From: Bacillota bacterium
Lineage (GTDB): Bacteria > Bacillota > Clostridia > Oscillospirales > Ruminococcaceae
NCBI GenBank assembly: GCA_023391005.1
Contig: JAEWBS010000078.1
Span: 1 to 45,124 of the forward strand
Length of the DNA stretch: 45,124 nucleotides
Direction of reading: 5' to 3'
The stretch's first letter is position 1; the number at the start of each line of letters is the position of its first letter. Position numbers and translations under genes: made by a program. The notes below the pieces were generated by a model. The model did no database searches and had not been told where the DNA came from. It saw nothing but the letters and a program-made list of their open reading frames with translations. This document shows positions 34,401 through 42,151 of the stretch, piece by piece.

Positions 34401-36344
34401 TGTTATCGTATTACCCGAGATTTCGCCGCCGGTGAGGGTTAGTGATCCGGTAAGACCAAGATACCCCAGATATATACCACCGCCGTTGCCCGTTATCGTA
34501 TTGCCGGAGATTTTACCGCCGATGATATCAATCGTTGACATCTGGCTGTAAATACCGCCGCCATTCGCTGCCGTATTGCCTCTGATCGTACAGTTGTTCA
34601 GGGTAAGTTCCAGCGCAAGGCCGGCAACATAAATAGCTCCGCCGTTCGTATTTGCCTTATTTCCATAGAGGTCACAGCCGTTAAGGGTTATATTTTTGCT
34701 GGAGTTAGCATAAATACTGCCGCCGCCCAATACATCCGTCGATTCATTGCTATAAATTTTACCGTTTGTTACAGTGAGGTTGCTTTCGGCTGCGGTATTG
34801 ATGGCGGCCCCGGCTTGGGTCTGGACTGTTCCATGCGCAAGACAATTGCGGATTTCGGGGGTAATCAACTGCAGGGAGCATTTGGCCGCGAGCTCAATCC
34901 CGCCGCCGAGCTTTCCGCCGTCCAATATGACGTTATCAAAGGTAAGGACGATGTTGTTATTTGCATCACCCTCTATCCTAAAATGCCGCGAGTTCTTCGC
35001 CGTAAAAACCATCGGCGTCGATGCATCCTTGCTTATAAAGGTGAGACTCTTGTTTTTGATCGTGATAACCCCGGTAAAATCAATTTTATCACTGATCACG
35101 ATGGTATCGCCCGATTGCGCGGTATTCTCGACGATACTTTTCAGGGTGGAAAAAGTACTTACGTTGGTATGAATCGTAAACGGCATCATTTCCGACGTAA
35201 AGCGCACACCGGCATTCATATTCTCCGCCGATGTTTCTTCCTCTATCTCAATGGGTACGCACATGGCCATGAAATCCTCGCCGATCTCGACGAGTTCAAA
35301 TCGGTTGTCCTGAGTAAGTCCGACTACGGGCAGCAGGTAATCGCTCTCGCCTATGGTTTCGGAGAAGATGCCCACCACATAGCTGCCGGGTTTGAGTGTT
35401 TCAAAGCGGTAGGTTCCGTCCGCTTCGGTTTGGGTAGATTGAAGCGCCGCGTCGGCATCGTCCGCCGTATAGAGGTGTACGGGATAACCCGCGACGCCGT
35501 TTTCACCCGCGTCCATTACGCCGTTCGCGTTTTTATCGAGCCATAACTTGCCGGAAATGCCGTTCGTTTTTATAAGAGCGGAAGGCGTCGGCGCCGGTTC
35601 TTCGCTGGGAGTGGAGGATTCTTCCGGCGCAGGCGCGGGGGGTTCGCCTTGCAGATCGACCGTTGCAAAAGGACGGGGGCCGGCATAGGAATAGCCATGG
35701 AATGCCGCCGTAAAGGTATATACGCCGGGGGTATCCTGATCAAAATCAGTGCAGGACCAGGTCACGGGGATCTCCTCGACGATGCCGTAGACATCGCCGT
35801 ATTCATCACAGGCAAACCAGGTGGGGGTACTGCCGCTGTATGTACCGTACACGCGATACGATACCTCTCCCGTTTGATTGGTATAGGTATAAAGGTCGTC
35901 ATCCGCGGTTTGGTAGTCGTGGTGGGCAGGCGGAGCCATGGTTTCAAACACAAACTCAGCGGGCAGCGCCTCCGTCTCTGAGACAATATCGGTCGGTGTG
36001 TCAATCTGATCTGCCGCGTCTTGAGGCGGTTCTCCGGAATCCACAGTTGAACCTTCGCCCCCAAACGACGGGTTCTGCTGAGGAGGAATTGTCGGCTGAA
36101 TATCCGCAAGCTTTACCACCGCGCGCAAGGTATCCGGCAAATAAGGTTGCCCGGTCCCGACGTCCATCGTTAGGTTCATAACCGGGTCGCCGCTCTCAAA
36201 AGACAGGATGATGTCTGTTGCAACGTCCAGCGAACCCCATACCGTCATGATCAACGCCGCCACCAGCACAAGTGCAAGCGTCAGCGCCAACAATCGGGTC
36301 GAAGCTTTATTCGGACCGCCCGTTTTTCTCCAAATAGTCGCCAT
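31449..36344 (-). CDS. Giant wall-anchored beta-helix adhesin (probable fibre tip)
   Basis: 1631 residues. N-terminal signal anchor (about 17-37), a low-complexity Pro/Glu linker (~240-258), one SdrD/Cna B-like domain (about 261-335, GISGKLWLDKNANGVMDAGE), then from about 390 a region leading to a right-handed parallel beta-helix (533-1306) with about 28 turns ending in GGGIY/GGGIF-like motifs and SGNTA/SxNNA loops. A Listeria-Bacteroides repeat (FGGWYKEAA...LYAKW, ~1418-1453) and a DUF7601-like domain follow, then VPTGI, a membrane helix and EKYRGHKESF. The plus-strand GCC repeats are the coding trace. ATG 36344 chosen for AAGGGGGA 10 nt upstream. By size and position it is likely the tip adhesin (inference). 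Confidence 0.9.
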   Translation of the reverse strand: MATIWRKTGGPNKASTRLLALTLALVLVAALIMTVWGSLDVATDIILSFESGDPVMNLTMDVGTGQPYLPDTLRAVVKLADIQPTIPPQQNPSFGGEGSTVDSGEPPQDAADQIDTPTDIVSETEALPAEFVFETMAPPAHHDYQTADDDLYTYTNQTGEVSYRVYGTYSGSTPTWFACDEYGDVYGIVEEIPVTWSCTDFDQDTPGVYTFTAAFHGYSYAGPRPFATVDLQGEPPAPAPEESSTPSEEPAPTPSALIKTNGISGKLWLDKNANGVMDAGENGVAGYPVHLYTADDADAALQSTQTEADGTYRFETLKPGSYVVGIFSETIGESDYLLPVVGLTQDNRFELVEIGEDFMAMCVPIEIEEETSAENMNAGVRFTSEMMPFTIHTNVSTFSTLKSIVENTAQSGDTIVISDKIDFTGVITIKNKSLTFISKDASTPMVFTAKNSRHFRIEGDANNNIVLTFDNVILDGGKLGGGIELAAKCSLQLITPEIRNCLAHGTVQTQAGAAINTAAESNLTVTNGKIYSNESTDVLGGGSIYANSSKNITLNGCDLYGNKANTNGGAIYVAGLALELTLNNCTIRGNTAANGGGIYSQMSTIDIIGGKISGNTITGNGGGIYLGYLGLTGSLTLTGGEISGNTITGGGNGGGIYAVSNVKIDMIQGTISGNTAANGGGIYASTGSKLTLDNCTVENNTAKTLSGGGIFAAAATAHVNGGTIVGNTAATVGGGIYVSQSSTLFVDGADISGNTAYSTTANGGGGIYVLQSALTIEPGSTVTNNSATCGGGIYGINNATITINGGEISQNHAIGTATAYTGAGGGIYVTGASLTVKSGRISNNDATAINTNVDQGCGGGIAGFDNSTVKISGGTFDHNVAKNCGGGIYTKQGGLLIEKSCKIQYNNANQGAGVYSSYFSLFQVTGGEISENTATMYGGGIYSNHNAETVISGGKIYKNNANTGGGIYINNGAVDISSGEISGNNVSNSGGGIYATGITGMTVSGGKISSNNAATGAGVYMISSGNCTMNISSGEISDNISTGAAGGIYCYIVKSVNLTGSAKISGNTATGAGGGLYALSVQEINVKDNASISGNTAAIGGGIFATSITNKITVDGGEISQNRVTASSGPGGAGIYVSNPQSPNCTMEVSGGKITGNINVYPTQGGGICAYNLKEIIISGGEISGHTTAGWGGGIFVYAANGSTAITVSNGKITGNETSANGGGIFASNIIGITVSGGEISQNKAASGGGIYTMLVSKITVLGGQIINNNAALSGGGFFADGSDTMMKVTGGEISGNTAVHDGGGILISRLENLTVDPMDPDAVIFANNKAVKAYMINPTDIAMHESNIKTEHFSSLSADYTFEYAYNNYDVRYSNGKQLFVVSFDSQGGDNIPSIVAESGSLLTAPSPDPAPPASNPGYIFGGWYKEAACINTWNFVTDTVTNNITLYAKWLDVVSLTVSNTVSGNYGSTAWPFSYTITFRDANGNIIADGKTVTYTGSVIPGSGATVPASGSWTLSGSAKTFTLGHGQQLTIAGIPANSKVQITQAAAGGYSTSFKDSKDQAPTPGTDTGMRDLPDDGRTFDYKNTDMIVPTGIFTGDLQGPVLLVLAALLLGSGFVVLEKYRGHKESF

Positions 36345-36385
36345 TTGCGCTATATCCCCCTTAAAGTGGTCCCAAGTAAAATGCA

Positions 36386-36931
36386 TCAGTGTATTTTTGT
36401 GCGCACGACAAGGATAACCTTGCCGTCAATCTCTCCTTTTTCCACGGCGCCAAAGTTTCGTGAGTCCATCGCCTCTCCGCGGTTGTCTCCGAGCACGAAA
36501 TATTCGTTCTCCCGAAGCGTTAGGGGATACCCGATCCCGGGCTTGGCAAAGGTATCATCCAAAACGTTGCCGTTTATCGTGAGCCTGCCGTCCGTGTCCA
36601 CATCCACCGTATCACCCGGCACGGCCGCCACCCGCTTAATGAGCTCATACTGCCATGCGTCGCGCTTGAAGAAAATTACCTCATCGCGGGCGTAGTCATT
36701 GTGAAGCCGCCAAAACAGTACAAGGTCGCCGTTTTGGAAAGACGGAACCATCGACTGGCCGCGAATTATGCCGATTCCAAAGATTATCCCAAACAACAGA
36801 AAAACGGTGAGCGCGGTGGCGATGAGGCTGCGAATCAGCCGGTGCCATTCCCTTTTTCTTCGCAATTGCAGCAGTTTGCAGGCTAAAACCTCCCCGGGTC
36901 GTTCTGCGTCGTTATTCGCACCCATGCTCAT
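36386..36931 (-). CDS. Signal peptidase I (canonical, pilus locus)
   Basis: 181 residues: short basic N-terminus, one membrane helix (about 33-55), then S26 peptidase boxes with Ser 60 in RGQSMVPSF, Lys 99 in LIKRVAAVPGDTV and GDNRGEAMDSRNFG. Both catalytic residues are present, so it should cleave signal peptides on the outer membrane face. It overlaps the end of the coiled-coil gene by about 20 nt and is followed 41 nt later by the adhesin, so it probably processes the locus's own secreted proteins. Start is one of two close ATGs (36931 or 36925). Confidence 0.92.
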   Translation of the reverse strand: MSMGANNDAERPGEVLACKLLQLRRKREWHRLIRSLIATALTVFLLFGIIFGIGIIRGQSMVPSFQNGDLVLFWRLHNDYARDEVIFFKRDAWQYELIKRVAAVPGDTVDVDTDGRLTINGNVLDDTFAKPGIGYPLTLRENEYFVLGDNRGEAMDSRNFGAVEKGEIDGKVILVVRTKIH

Positions 36932-37574
36932 TACTGTCACTTCCCGAGGGTTCATCGACGCCCAGTGCCTTTGCCTGATTGAGCACCTGCCAAAGGGTTT
37001 CGATAGCGGGCTTGAGATCGGCCTTGAGCTTCATTCGAAAATGATCCGCTTTCTCTTCCATTTCTTTGCGCCGGTCAATCAGCCGCTTGATTTGTGCCTG
37101 ACGCATCGCCAATGGCTGCTTGGTTTCGCGTTCCTTCTGTGCCGTCAGGTCGTCCGCGCGCGTTTTCGCCTGCAGGAGAATATTCTGGGTTTTGCGCTGC
37201 GCCGCAGCGATACGTTGCGTCCGTTCCTTTTCGTACCGCTGCAAGGTGCTGGCGATCTCTTGCGCCTTTTCCGTCCAGGCATCGCGCTCGCGTTTTACCG
37301 AGGTGTTTTCAATATGTAGGGAATAAAGGAGAGCATCTTTTGCCTGATCCGCCGCCCGATGCTGTTCCGCCTGACTTTGTAAGAGGTCGTTCTCTTGCGT
37401 AAGCGCATCATTTTGCTGTTGGAGAGACTCAATCAATTTCTCATACAGCATGGTAAGGGTCTTGAGTTTATTCAGAACATCCTCTTCATCCACGCCGCCA
37501 ATGGCTTTTCTCTTAAATTCTATTTGGCGTAAAAAAGTCGTTATGGATGTCCGATCGGCAACTGTTCTTTCCAT
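36912..37574 (-). CDS. DivIVA-like coiled-coil protein, start of pilus operon
   Basis: 220 residues, no signal peptide. The N-terminus FLRQIEFKRKAIGGVDEEDV followed by LNKLKTL resembles the DivIVA/GpsB motif with its conserved Gly and acidic pair, followed by nearly continuous coiled coil (about 38-200). It overlaps the signal peptidase gene. Ribosome binding site GGAGGGA about 10 nt before the ATG. With the gene at 24778 it brackets the pilus operon; a scaffold or positioning role is plausible but unproven. Confidence 0.7.
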   Translation of the reverse strand: MERTVADRTSITTFLRQIEFKRKAIGGVDEEDVLNKLKTLTMLYEKLIESLQQQNDALTQENDLLQSQAEQHRAADQAKDALLYSLHIENTSVKRERDAWTEKAQEIASTLQRYEKERTQRIAAAQRKTQNILLQAKTRADDLTAQKERETKQPLAMRQAQIKRLIDRRKEMEEKADHFRMKLKADLKPAIETLWQVLNQAKALGVDEPSGSDSNEHGCE

Positions 37575-37768
37575 TTGAGCGCTATCCCTCCACCCCTGCT
37601 CTCGCGGCTTTTTTGGCGATTCCGTGCAATGAGAATCCGATCCTTTTCCATGCCGAATGGCAGCCGCGCGCTGCTTGAAATCTCTGTGCCTTCACATACG
37701 CCTTTTGCAGTATATAGCAGCATTTTTGCCTTATATATATTTTCTGTCCGATGATACAGATTTTCCGC
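37575..37768 (-). other. Region between rrf2 and the pilus operon
   Basis: 194 nt. No intrinsic terminator was found between the Rrf2 gene and the coiled-coil gene, which lie on the same strand, so read-through is possible. TATACT and TATATA boxes occur near 37710-37745 without a good -35. Confidence 0.35.
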
Positions 37769-38245
37769 TCAATAGCCCTTAGGCGCTATGCGTTGCAAAA
37801 CCGCTGCCTGATTTGTCTGAGTGGTTACGATCCTTTCCTTCCAGCTGATTCCAGCAATATCGCAAAGACTCACACGCTCCAAACTATCGACCAATTGTGC
37901 CTGTGCCGTTTTCAAGATTCCATACACCGGGCAGATATCTCGCGCGTTCCTCGAACAAACGCCATCCTTGTTCATGCAGGAATTGATCTTGATCTCACCT
38001 TCCATGGTCTTGATGATGTCATATAAAGTGATATCCCGCGCATGCCTTGCGATCCGGTACCCTCCATGACGACCCCGGGTGACCTCGATCATGCCGGCCT
38101 GCCTTAGTTGCCCCAGTACCCTGATCAGATACGGGTATGAGATACAGAGCAATTCCGCCAGCTCGGTGGCAGTAATTAATGTATCTCTCTCATAGAGGCA
38201 GCACATGACGCGAATGCCATAGTCAGTCGTTGCTTGTAATTGCAT
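37769..38245 (-). CDS. Rrf2 family regulator with three cysteines
   Basis: 158 residues. N-terminal winged helix-turn-helix MQLQATTDYGIRVMCCLYER with ISYPYLIRVLGQLRQAGMIE and the wing TRGRHGGYRI, standard for Rrf2. Cysteines 90, 97 and 105 (C-x6-C-x7-C) lie where IscR, NsrR and RirA bind an Fe-S cluster, so it may sense redox, NO or iron. Spacing does not match one subfamily exactly. ATG 38245 is 7 nt after AAGGAG (a second ATG is 3 nt earlier). It lies directly upstream of the pilus operon on the same strand. Confidence 0.88.
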   Translation of the reverse strand: MQLQATTDYGIRVMCCLYERDTLITATELAELLCISYPYLIRVLGQLRQAGMIEVTRGRHGGYRIARHARDITLYDIIKTMEGEIKINSCMNKDGVCSRNARDICPVYGILKTAQAQLVDSLERVSLCDIAGISWKERIVTTQTNQAAVLQRIAPKGY

Positions 38246-38290
38246 CATTCTTCTCCTTAGTCCAGTCTGTCTGTTCAATGACAGCAATAA

Positions 38291-38310
38291 ATACTTTGCT
38301 TTTTAAGTAT
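38291..38310. promoter_or_regulatory. Candidate Rrf2 autoregulatory operator
   Basis: ATACTT (38291-38296), 8-nt spacer, AAGTAT (38305-38310), a 20-bp dyad overlapping a minus-strand TATACT box (38307-38312) about 60 nt before the rrf2 start. Confidence 0.4.
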
Positions 38311-38312
38311 AG

Positions 38313-38877
38313 AAATAAAATACCCGCACTGAACTGTTATCCGTCCAATAGTGAAAAACTTCCGCTCAATGGTTTTTTATGCATGGACCACAGGGGGCTC
38401 TGCACACGACTGGATATAAAAAGAAACAGCGTCGTGCGCTTGATCCTACCTTTCCGCAAGCTCCAACCGATCGAGGGGCTCCAGACGCAGCAGTTCAAAA
38501 AAGATTATGCTTTCCAGTTATGATCAAAGGCGCCCTGCGCTTCATCGAGGTGCAACCGGGGTTTAGAGCTTAGCTTGTCGAACAAAATCCCAACAGGACC
38601 AAACATCTAAATACAGCAAATCCATGAGGCTTTTGACATATGTGTCTATTTTCTAGGCTATGGCACAACATTCAGCTGAAATATTGCTTTATTTGACAGA
38701 TAACACACCGATCTCCCAAAAAAATAACTATACTTAGAAATTACAGTATACATACTCTCTGTTACGCGAAATCAAGCCGCCAAGGAAGAGACAAGCGAAT
38801 AAATATGGTATTGTGTTTCATCCTAAAGAACGGGCATTGCCTATTGCAAATTCACGATTGGAAGGTAGGCGTACAAG
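38313..38877. other. Intergenic region before the LytTR gene
   Basis: 565 nt with no supported gene. Two TTGACA boxes occur at 38633-38638 and 38693-38698; the first has GGCTAT 17 nt downstream, a poor -10. Short ORFs here lack ribosome binding sites. Confidence 0.4.
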
Positions 38878-39621
38878 ATGGTTAACATATTTCTGTGCGA
38901 TGATAACAATGAGACCGTGGAGAAATACAGCGCTTTGATCAAGCACACCGCACAGAAAAATCATATTGATATAGCCCTTTCCGTGTTTTACAGTGGTGAA
39001 TCCTTGCTCTTTCATTTGTCCGATACGCCGGACCTGCCGGATGTTATTTATCTTGACATTCTGATGGAGCGGCTAAATGGGATTAATACGGCAAAACAGC
39101 TCAGGGGAATGGGCTGTAAAGCCGAGATCATTTTTTTAACCAGTAGCGAAGACTATGTATTCGATTCTTTCGACGTCTCTGCGATACATTACCTGTTGAA
39201 GGAAGAGACGACGAAAGAAAAGTTTGAAGAGGTATTTTTACGCGCCGTTCTTCTGACGGATGGAGAGGAAGCGAGAAAATTCGTCTGTAAATCGGGTGCG
39301 GCACGCAAAATCATACCGGTCAAGGAGATTTCCCACTTCGATATTTTTAAGGGAGTCGTTTCCGTACACTATGGGAAAGGTGAGAAGTTTTCCTATTGGA
39401 TGACCATGGAGGAGTTGGAGACACAGCTTCTAGGCAAAAGCTTTATCCGAACGCATCGGTCCTACATCGTCAATCTCCAGTACATCGCAAAATTTGGCCG
39501 CCGGGTAGTGTTGCTCAAAACAGGAGAGAATATCCCCGTAGGGGTGACCTATGAGGAAAAAGTGAAGGAGACCTTCATGGATTACATGTCCCGCTGGGAG
39601 GCGGATTTTAGTCCGAAATGA
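38878..39621 (+). CDS. LytTR family response regulator
   Basis: 247 residues. Receiver domain (1-125) with acidic pair Asp 8/Asp 9, phospho-acceptor Asp 60 in DVIYLDILME, Ser/Thr in FLTSSEDY, and a Lys in YLLKE. LytTR DNA-binding domain (~140-240) with KEISHFDIFKGVVSVHYGKG and FIRTHRSYIVNLQYIAKFGR, the AgrA/VirR type. Such regulators control surface and virulence genes. It overlaps the kinase gene by 4 nt (ATGA) and is divergent from rrf2 beside the pilus operon. GGAAGG precedes the ATG. Confidence 0.95.
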   Translation: MVNIFLCDDNNETVEKYSALIKHTAQKNHIDIALSVFYSGESLLFHLSDTPDLPDVIYLDILMERLNGINTAKQLRGMGCKAEIIFLTSSEDYVFDSFDVSAIHYLLKEETTKEKFEEVFLRAVLLTDGEEARKFVCKSGAARKIIPVKEISHFDIFKGVVSVHYGKGEKFSYWMTMEELETQLLGKSFIRTHRSYIVNLQYIAKFGRRVVLLKTGENIPVGVTYEEKVKETFMDYMSRWEADFSPK

Positions 39622-40970
39622 GTGACACAATGGCGATTCTATTACGCGTTTTAGCGGAGTGTTTGTTTTTTGTTTTCAGTGTTACTTTCCTGCTCTACCA
39701 TAGAAGGAACTTTCCGGTCAGGCAAGGGTACTGGTGCTATTTCGCGATTGCTGTATTGGTCAATTTTAGCTTCAGCATCGATTGGGGGTTGGCCCTGTCA
39801 TCCCATTACGGAGCCTTGGCGCTTCTTGCAATCGTAATACTGGAGCTAAAGCTTATGTATAACATGAATGTGATGCAGCTTCTTTTTGAAGGGAGCTATT
39901 TTGTGGCCCTGCTTTACTGGGCGAGGGGGATCACGCTCCCTGCGTTTGCATTGTGTTTGGGGGAGAGCGTCTCGGCAGTAAGGCATAATAATTTGATTTA
40001 CCCCATTACATGGGTGCTTGCCTTAGGCATTATGCTTGTCTATAACGCTATCTTCAGGCGTTTCATCGCGCCCGAGCAAAGGATGGAGAAGCTCTATCGC
40101 AGCCATGGGCAGTTGAGGTTTGCCGCCATTTTTCAGATAACGCTGGTGGGCTATCTGCTGTTTGTGAATCTTGGCAGGTATTATGGCGTAGATCTTCCCT
40201 GGTACAAAATAACCTACCTCGTGTCCTGTGTAATCTGTTTTTTTGCGCAGAGCTTTTTAGTGAACCACGGAATCAGGATCAGTACCCTTTTAGAGTCCGA
40301 AATGCATAACCAGCTGCTTCAGAAGCAGTTGTCCAGACAATTGCAACACTACAACGCTTATCAGAAATACACCGAAAGCTTCCGGGCGTTTAAACACGAC
40401 CACAAAAACATGATGACTTCGGTAAAAGCCCTGTTATCCGCCGGAGAGTATGTCCAAGCGGAAAGAATGCTGGACACCATTCATGACACGATGCAAAAAC
40501 AGGTTCTGGTTCATAAAACGTATTCCAACCACATCATTCTCGATGCCGTCATGCAGGATGCCGCTAACATGTGCGACGAGCATACGATCTGCTTTTCCGC
40601 CATGGTATACATCCCCGGGAGTTTTGATATCTCAAACATTGACATTGTGCGCATTTTCTCAAATTTGGCAAATAATGCGATTGAGGCTTGCGTCAAGGTT
40701 GAATTGGTATCCGAACGGTTTCTTGCAGTCACAAGCAGCATCAACCGAGAGAACGGCTGGCTTACCGTTGAAATGTCAAACTCATATAACGGGGAAGCAA
40801 ACATGCGCAATGGGCTGCCTGAAACGACAAAGATGAATCGAGAGCTCCATGGAATTGGCTTATCGGTCGTTTCAGATACGGTTCAAAATTTAGGCGGCGT
40901 GATGAAGATTGATGCAAATAAGCAGGATGGGAAATTTACAGTGAGGCTCTTATTTCCGACCAGACTGTGA
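39618..40970 (+). CDS. GHKL-type sensor histidine kinase (AgrC-like)
   Basis: 450 residues. About six membrane helices in the first 230 residues, a coiled linker, then FRAFKHDHKNMMTSVKALL, the AgrC-type H-box (His in HDxxN), and a GHKL ATPase domain with FSNLANNAIEAC (N box) and HGIGLSVVSDTVQNLGG (G box). It should phosphorylate the preceding LytTR regulator. No agrB or agrD peptide genes are adjacent, so the signal is unknown. Confidence 0.94.
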   Translation: MSDTMAILLRVLAECLFFVFSVTFLLYHRRNFPVRQGYWCYFAIAVLVNFSFSIDWGLALSSHYGALALLAIVILELKLMYNMNVMQLLFEGSYFVALLYWARGITLPAFALCLGESVSAVRHNNLIYPITWVLALGIMLVYNAIFRRFIAPEQRMEKLYRSHGQLRFAAIFQITLVGYLLFVNLGRYYGVDLPWYKITYLVSCVICFFAQSFLVNHGIRISTLLESEMHNQLLQKQLSRQLQHYNAYQKYTESFRAFKHDHKNMMTSVKALLSAGEYVQAERMLDTIHDTMQKQVLVHKTYSNHIILDAVMQDAANMCDEHTICFSAMVYIPGSFDISNIDIVRIFSNLANNAIEACVKVELVSERFLAVTSSINRENGWLTVEMSNSYNGEANMRNGLPETTKMNRELHGIGLSVVSDTVQNLGGVMKIDANKQDGKFTVRLLFPTRL

Positions 40971-40990
40971 CAAACAAGGGTGTTTACCCC

Positions 40991-41032
40991 AACAAAAAAC
41001 AGGCGCCCCGCCGGGTGATTGGCGGGGCGCCT
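40991..41032. terminator. Terminator between the two-component genes and the SLOG gene
   Basis: AGGCGCCCCGCC (41001-41012), loop gggtgatt, GGCGGGGCGCCT (41021-41032). The A-run to its left gives a T-run on the minus strand, so it mainly terminates the SLOG gene; it may also stop the plus-strand operon. Confidence 0.8.
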
Positions 41033-41109
41033 GATACATTTGTATAGCAGTGGTTATTTTGTGCTTGCAATGACGGATATTCAAAGGCTTCGTCATACCA
41101 AATATTTGT

Positions 41110-41640
41110 TCATGCGATATAGATGATTCGATTGCCGTTCTCTCTGGCAATATTGATCCTGTGAACGGAACCGCTTTTAGGCTTGTACGCTCTTCCGAAT
41201 ACGGCGATCAGGAGATGCGCGTTCTGAACAAGAAAAATATTGAGCTCCCGGGAACAGCCCGGCATATACGCGCCATCTCTAAGCTTTATCACGCCTGTAC
41301 TTTGCTGAAGGATGCGGGCATATCGAGCTTGATTCTTCGAAGACCACTTATCTGCTTGCCCGGCGTATGGCACAACAGAATATAACTCCAGAGCAGGGTG
41401 TTCTTTTTTGAGACTTAGCACAATTTCCGCAGCCCATAGGTCGATACCAAGGCTTACACCACTGAGATACTGATAAATTCCGGTTTCACGATATAGCGTG
41501 ATAATCGTGTCACGCAGGTCTTTTTTGATTTGAATACAGTCCGGATGATTTTCATTACCGCTAAAATGGAAATGGTTAATATGGGGACCGATAAACGTTG
41601 CCGCAGTCTCAGCTTTGATAGTTCCTATGATATTGTTCAA
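41110..41640 (-). CDS. SLOG superfamily DUF1273/YpsA-like protein, degenerate TGHR motif
   Basis: 176 residues. The order of segments fits the DUF1273 (YpsA) family: HFSGNENHPDCIQIKKDL, SGVSLGIDLWAAEIVLSLKK, YAGQADKWSSKNQARYARIL, DGAYMPGCSRELNIFLVQNA and LLIAVFG. The family's N-terminal FTGHRP ligand-binding motif is FIGPHI here, and the usual GGT loop is KSGS, so ligand binding may be lost. I prefer the TTG start at 41640 because GGAGGAG lies 6 nt upstream; an ATG at 41685 has no ribosome binding site. SLOG proteins bind nucleotides; the role here is unknown. Confidence 0.75.
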   Translation of the reverse strand: MNNIIGTIKAETAATFIGPHINHFHFSGNENHPDCIQIKKDLRDTIITLYRETGIYQYLSGVSLGIDLWAAEIVLSLKKEHPALELYSVVPYAGQADKWSSKNQARYARILQQSTGVIKLRDGAYMPGCSRELNIFLVQNAHLLIAVFGRAYKPKSGSVHRINIARENGNRIIYIA

Positions 41641-41755
41641 TTTTAGCTCCTCCAAGCTCCGATATATGTTTGCAATAAATGGCATCTATTATTAATAAAT
41701 TTGGCAGTAAATACTATTGAGAGTATACGCACGAAAGCGTTTGGAGTAGGGGTTT

Positions 41756-42022
41756 TTACGTCAAATACATTATTTCCTCTGCCCAATAGTCGGTCTTAAC
41801 AAAATTTGAAGCGATCAGTGGTTGCCCAATAAACGCCAATATATCCTTCTCCGAGGCAAACGGCTTCTCCCAATACCGTGAATTATAGGATTCATCGGCA
41901 TTATCTCCGAGCATATAGAAGTAGCCATCTGGGATCGTAATCATCTGATCCGCATCAGCGGGGGCGCAGTTTACCCGGACGGTGGATTCGTGGACATACA
42001 CGACATCTCCGGGAACGGCCGT
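41756..42022 (-). pseudogene. C-terminal fragment of a signal peptidase I
   Basis: Reads TAVPGDVVYVHESTVRVN, then YFYMLGDNADESYNSRYWEK, which are boxes D and E of signal peptidase I, up to a stop at 41756. Upstream there is an in-frame TGA and no serine or lysine box, so the catalytic half is missing. It is not a copy of either pilus-locus peptidase (its box E reads GDNADESYNSRYW). Confidence 0.75.
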
Positions 42023-42098
42023 TTGACTAGATTCCGCTCATTCCTTCTGAACCGCTATTCCGATGGTAATCAACTTTAGGGTGCGTGCGTATAAACAG

Positions 42099-42142
42099 AA
42101 AAAGAGCCTGACGCCAACCATGAAGGGCGCCAGACTCTTTTG
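42099..42142. terminator. Imperfect terminator hairpin
   Basis: AAAAGAGCCTGACGCC and GGCGCCAGACTCTTTT pair with two mismatches around a 10-nt loop; T-runs occur on both strands. Confidence 0.55.
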
Positions 42143-42151
42143 TTGAGGGGG

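Noticed and set aside
32400..34750. Regular GCC-rich repeats that look like a CRISPR-like or tandem array
   Set aside because: The units vary in length and sequence and decode on the minus strand as GGGIY beta-helix turns of one continuous gene.
37541..37723. 60-codon minus-strand ORF ahead of the coiled-coil gene
   Set aside because: It has no ribosome binding site and overlaps the ribosome binding site and start of the coiled-coil gene in another frame.
38379..38573. Short plus-strand ORF between rrf2 and the LytTR gene
   Set aside because: No ribosome binding site, no recognisable domain, unusual composition.
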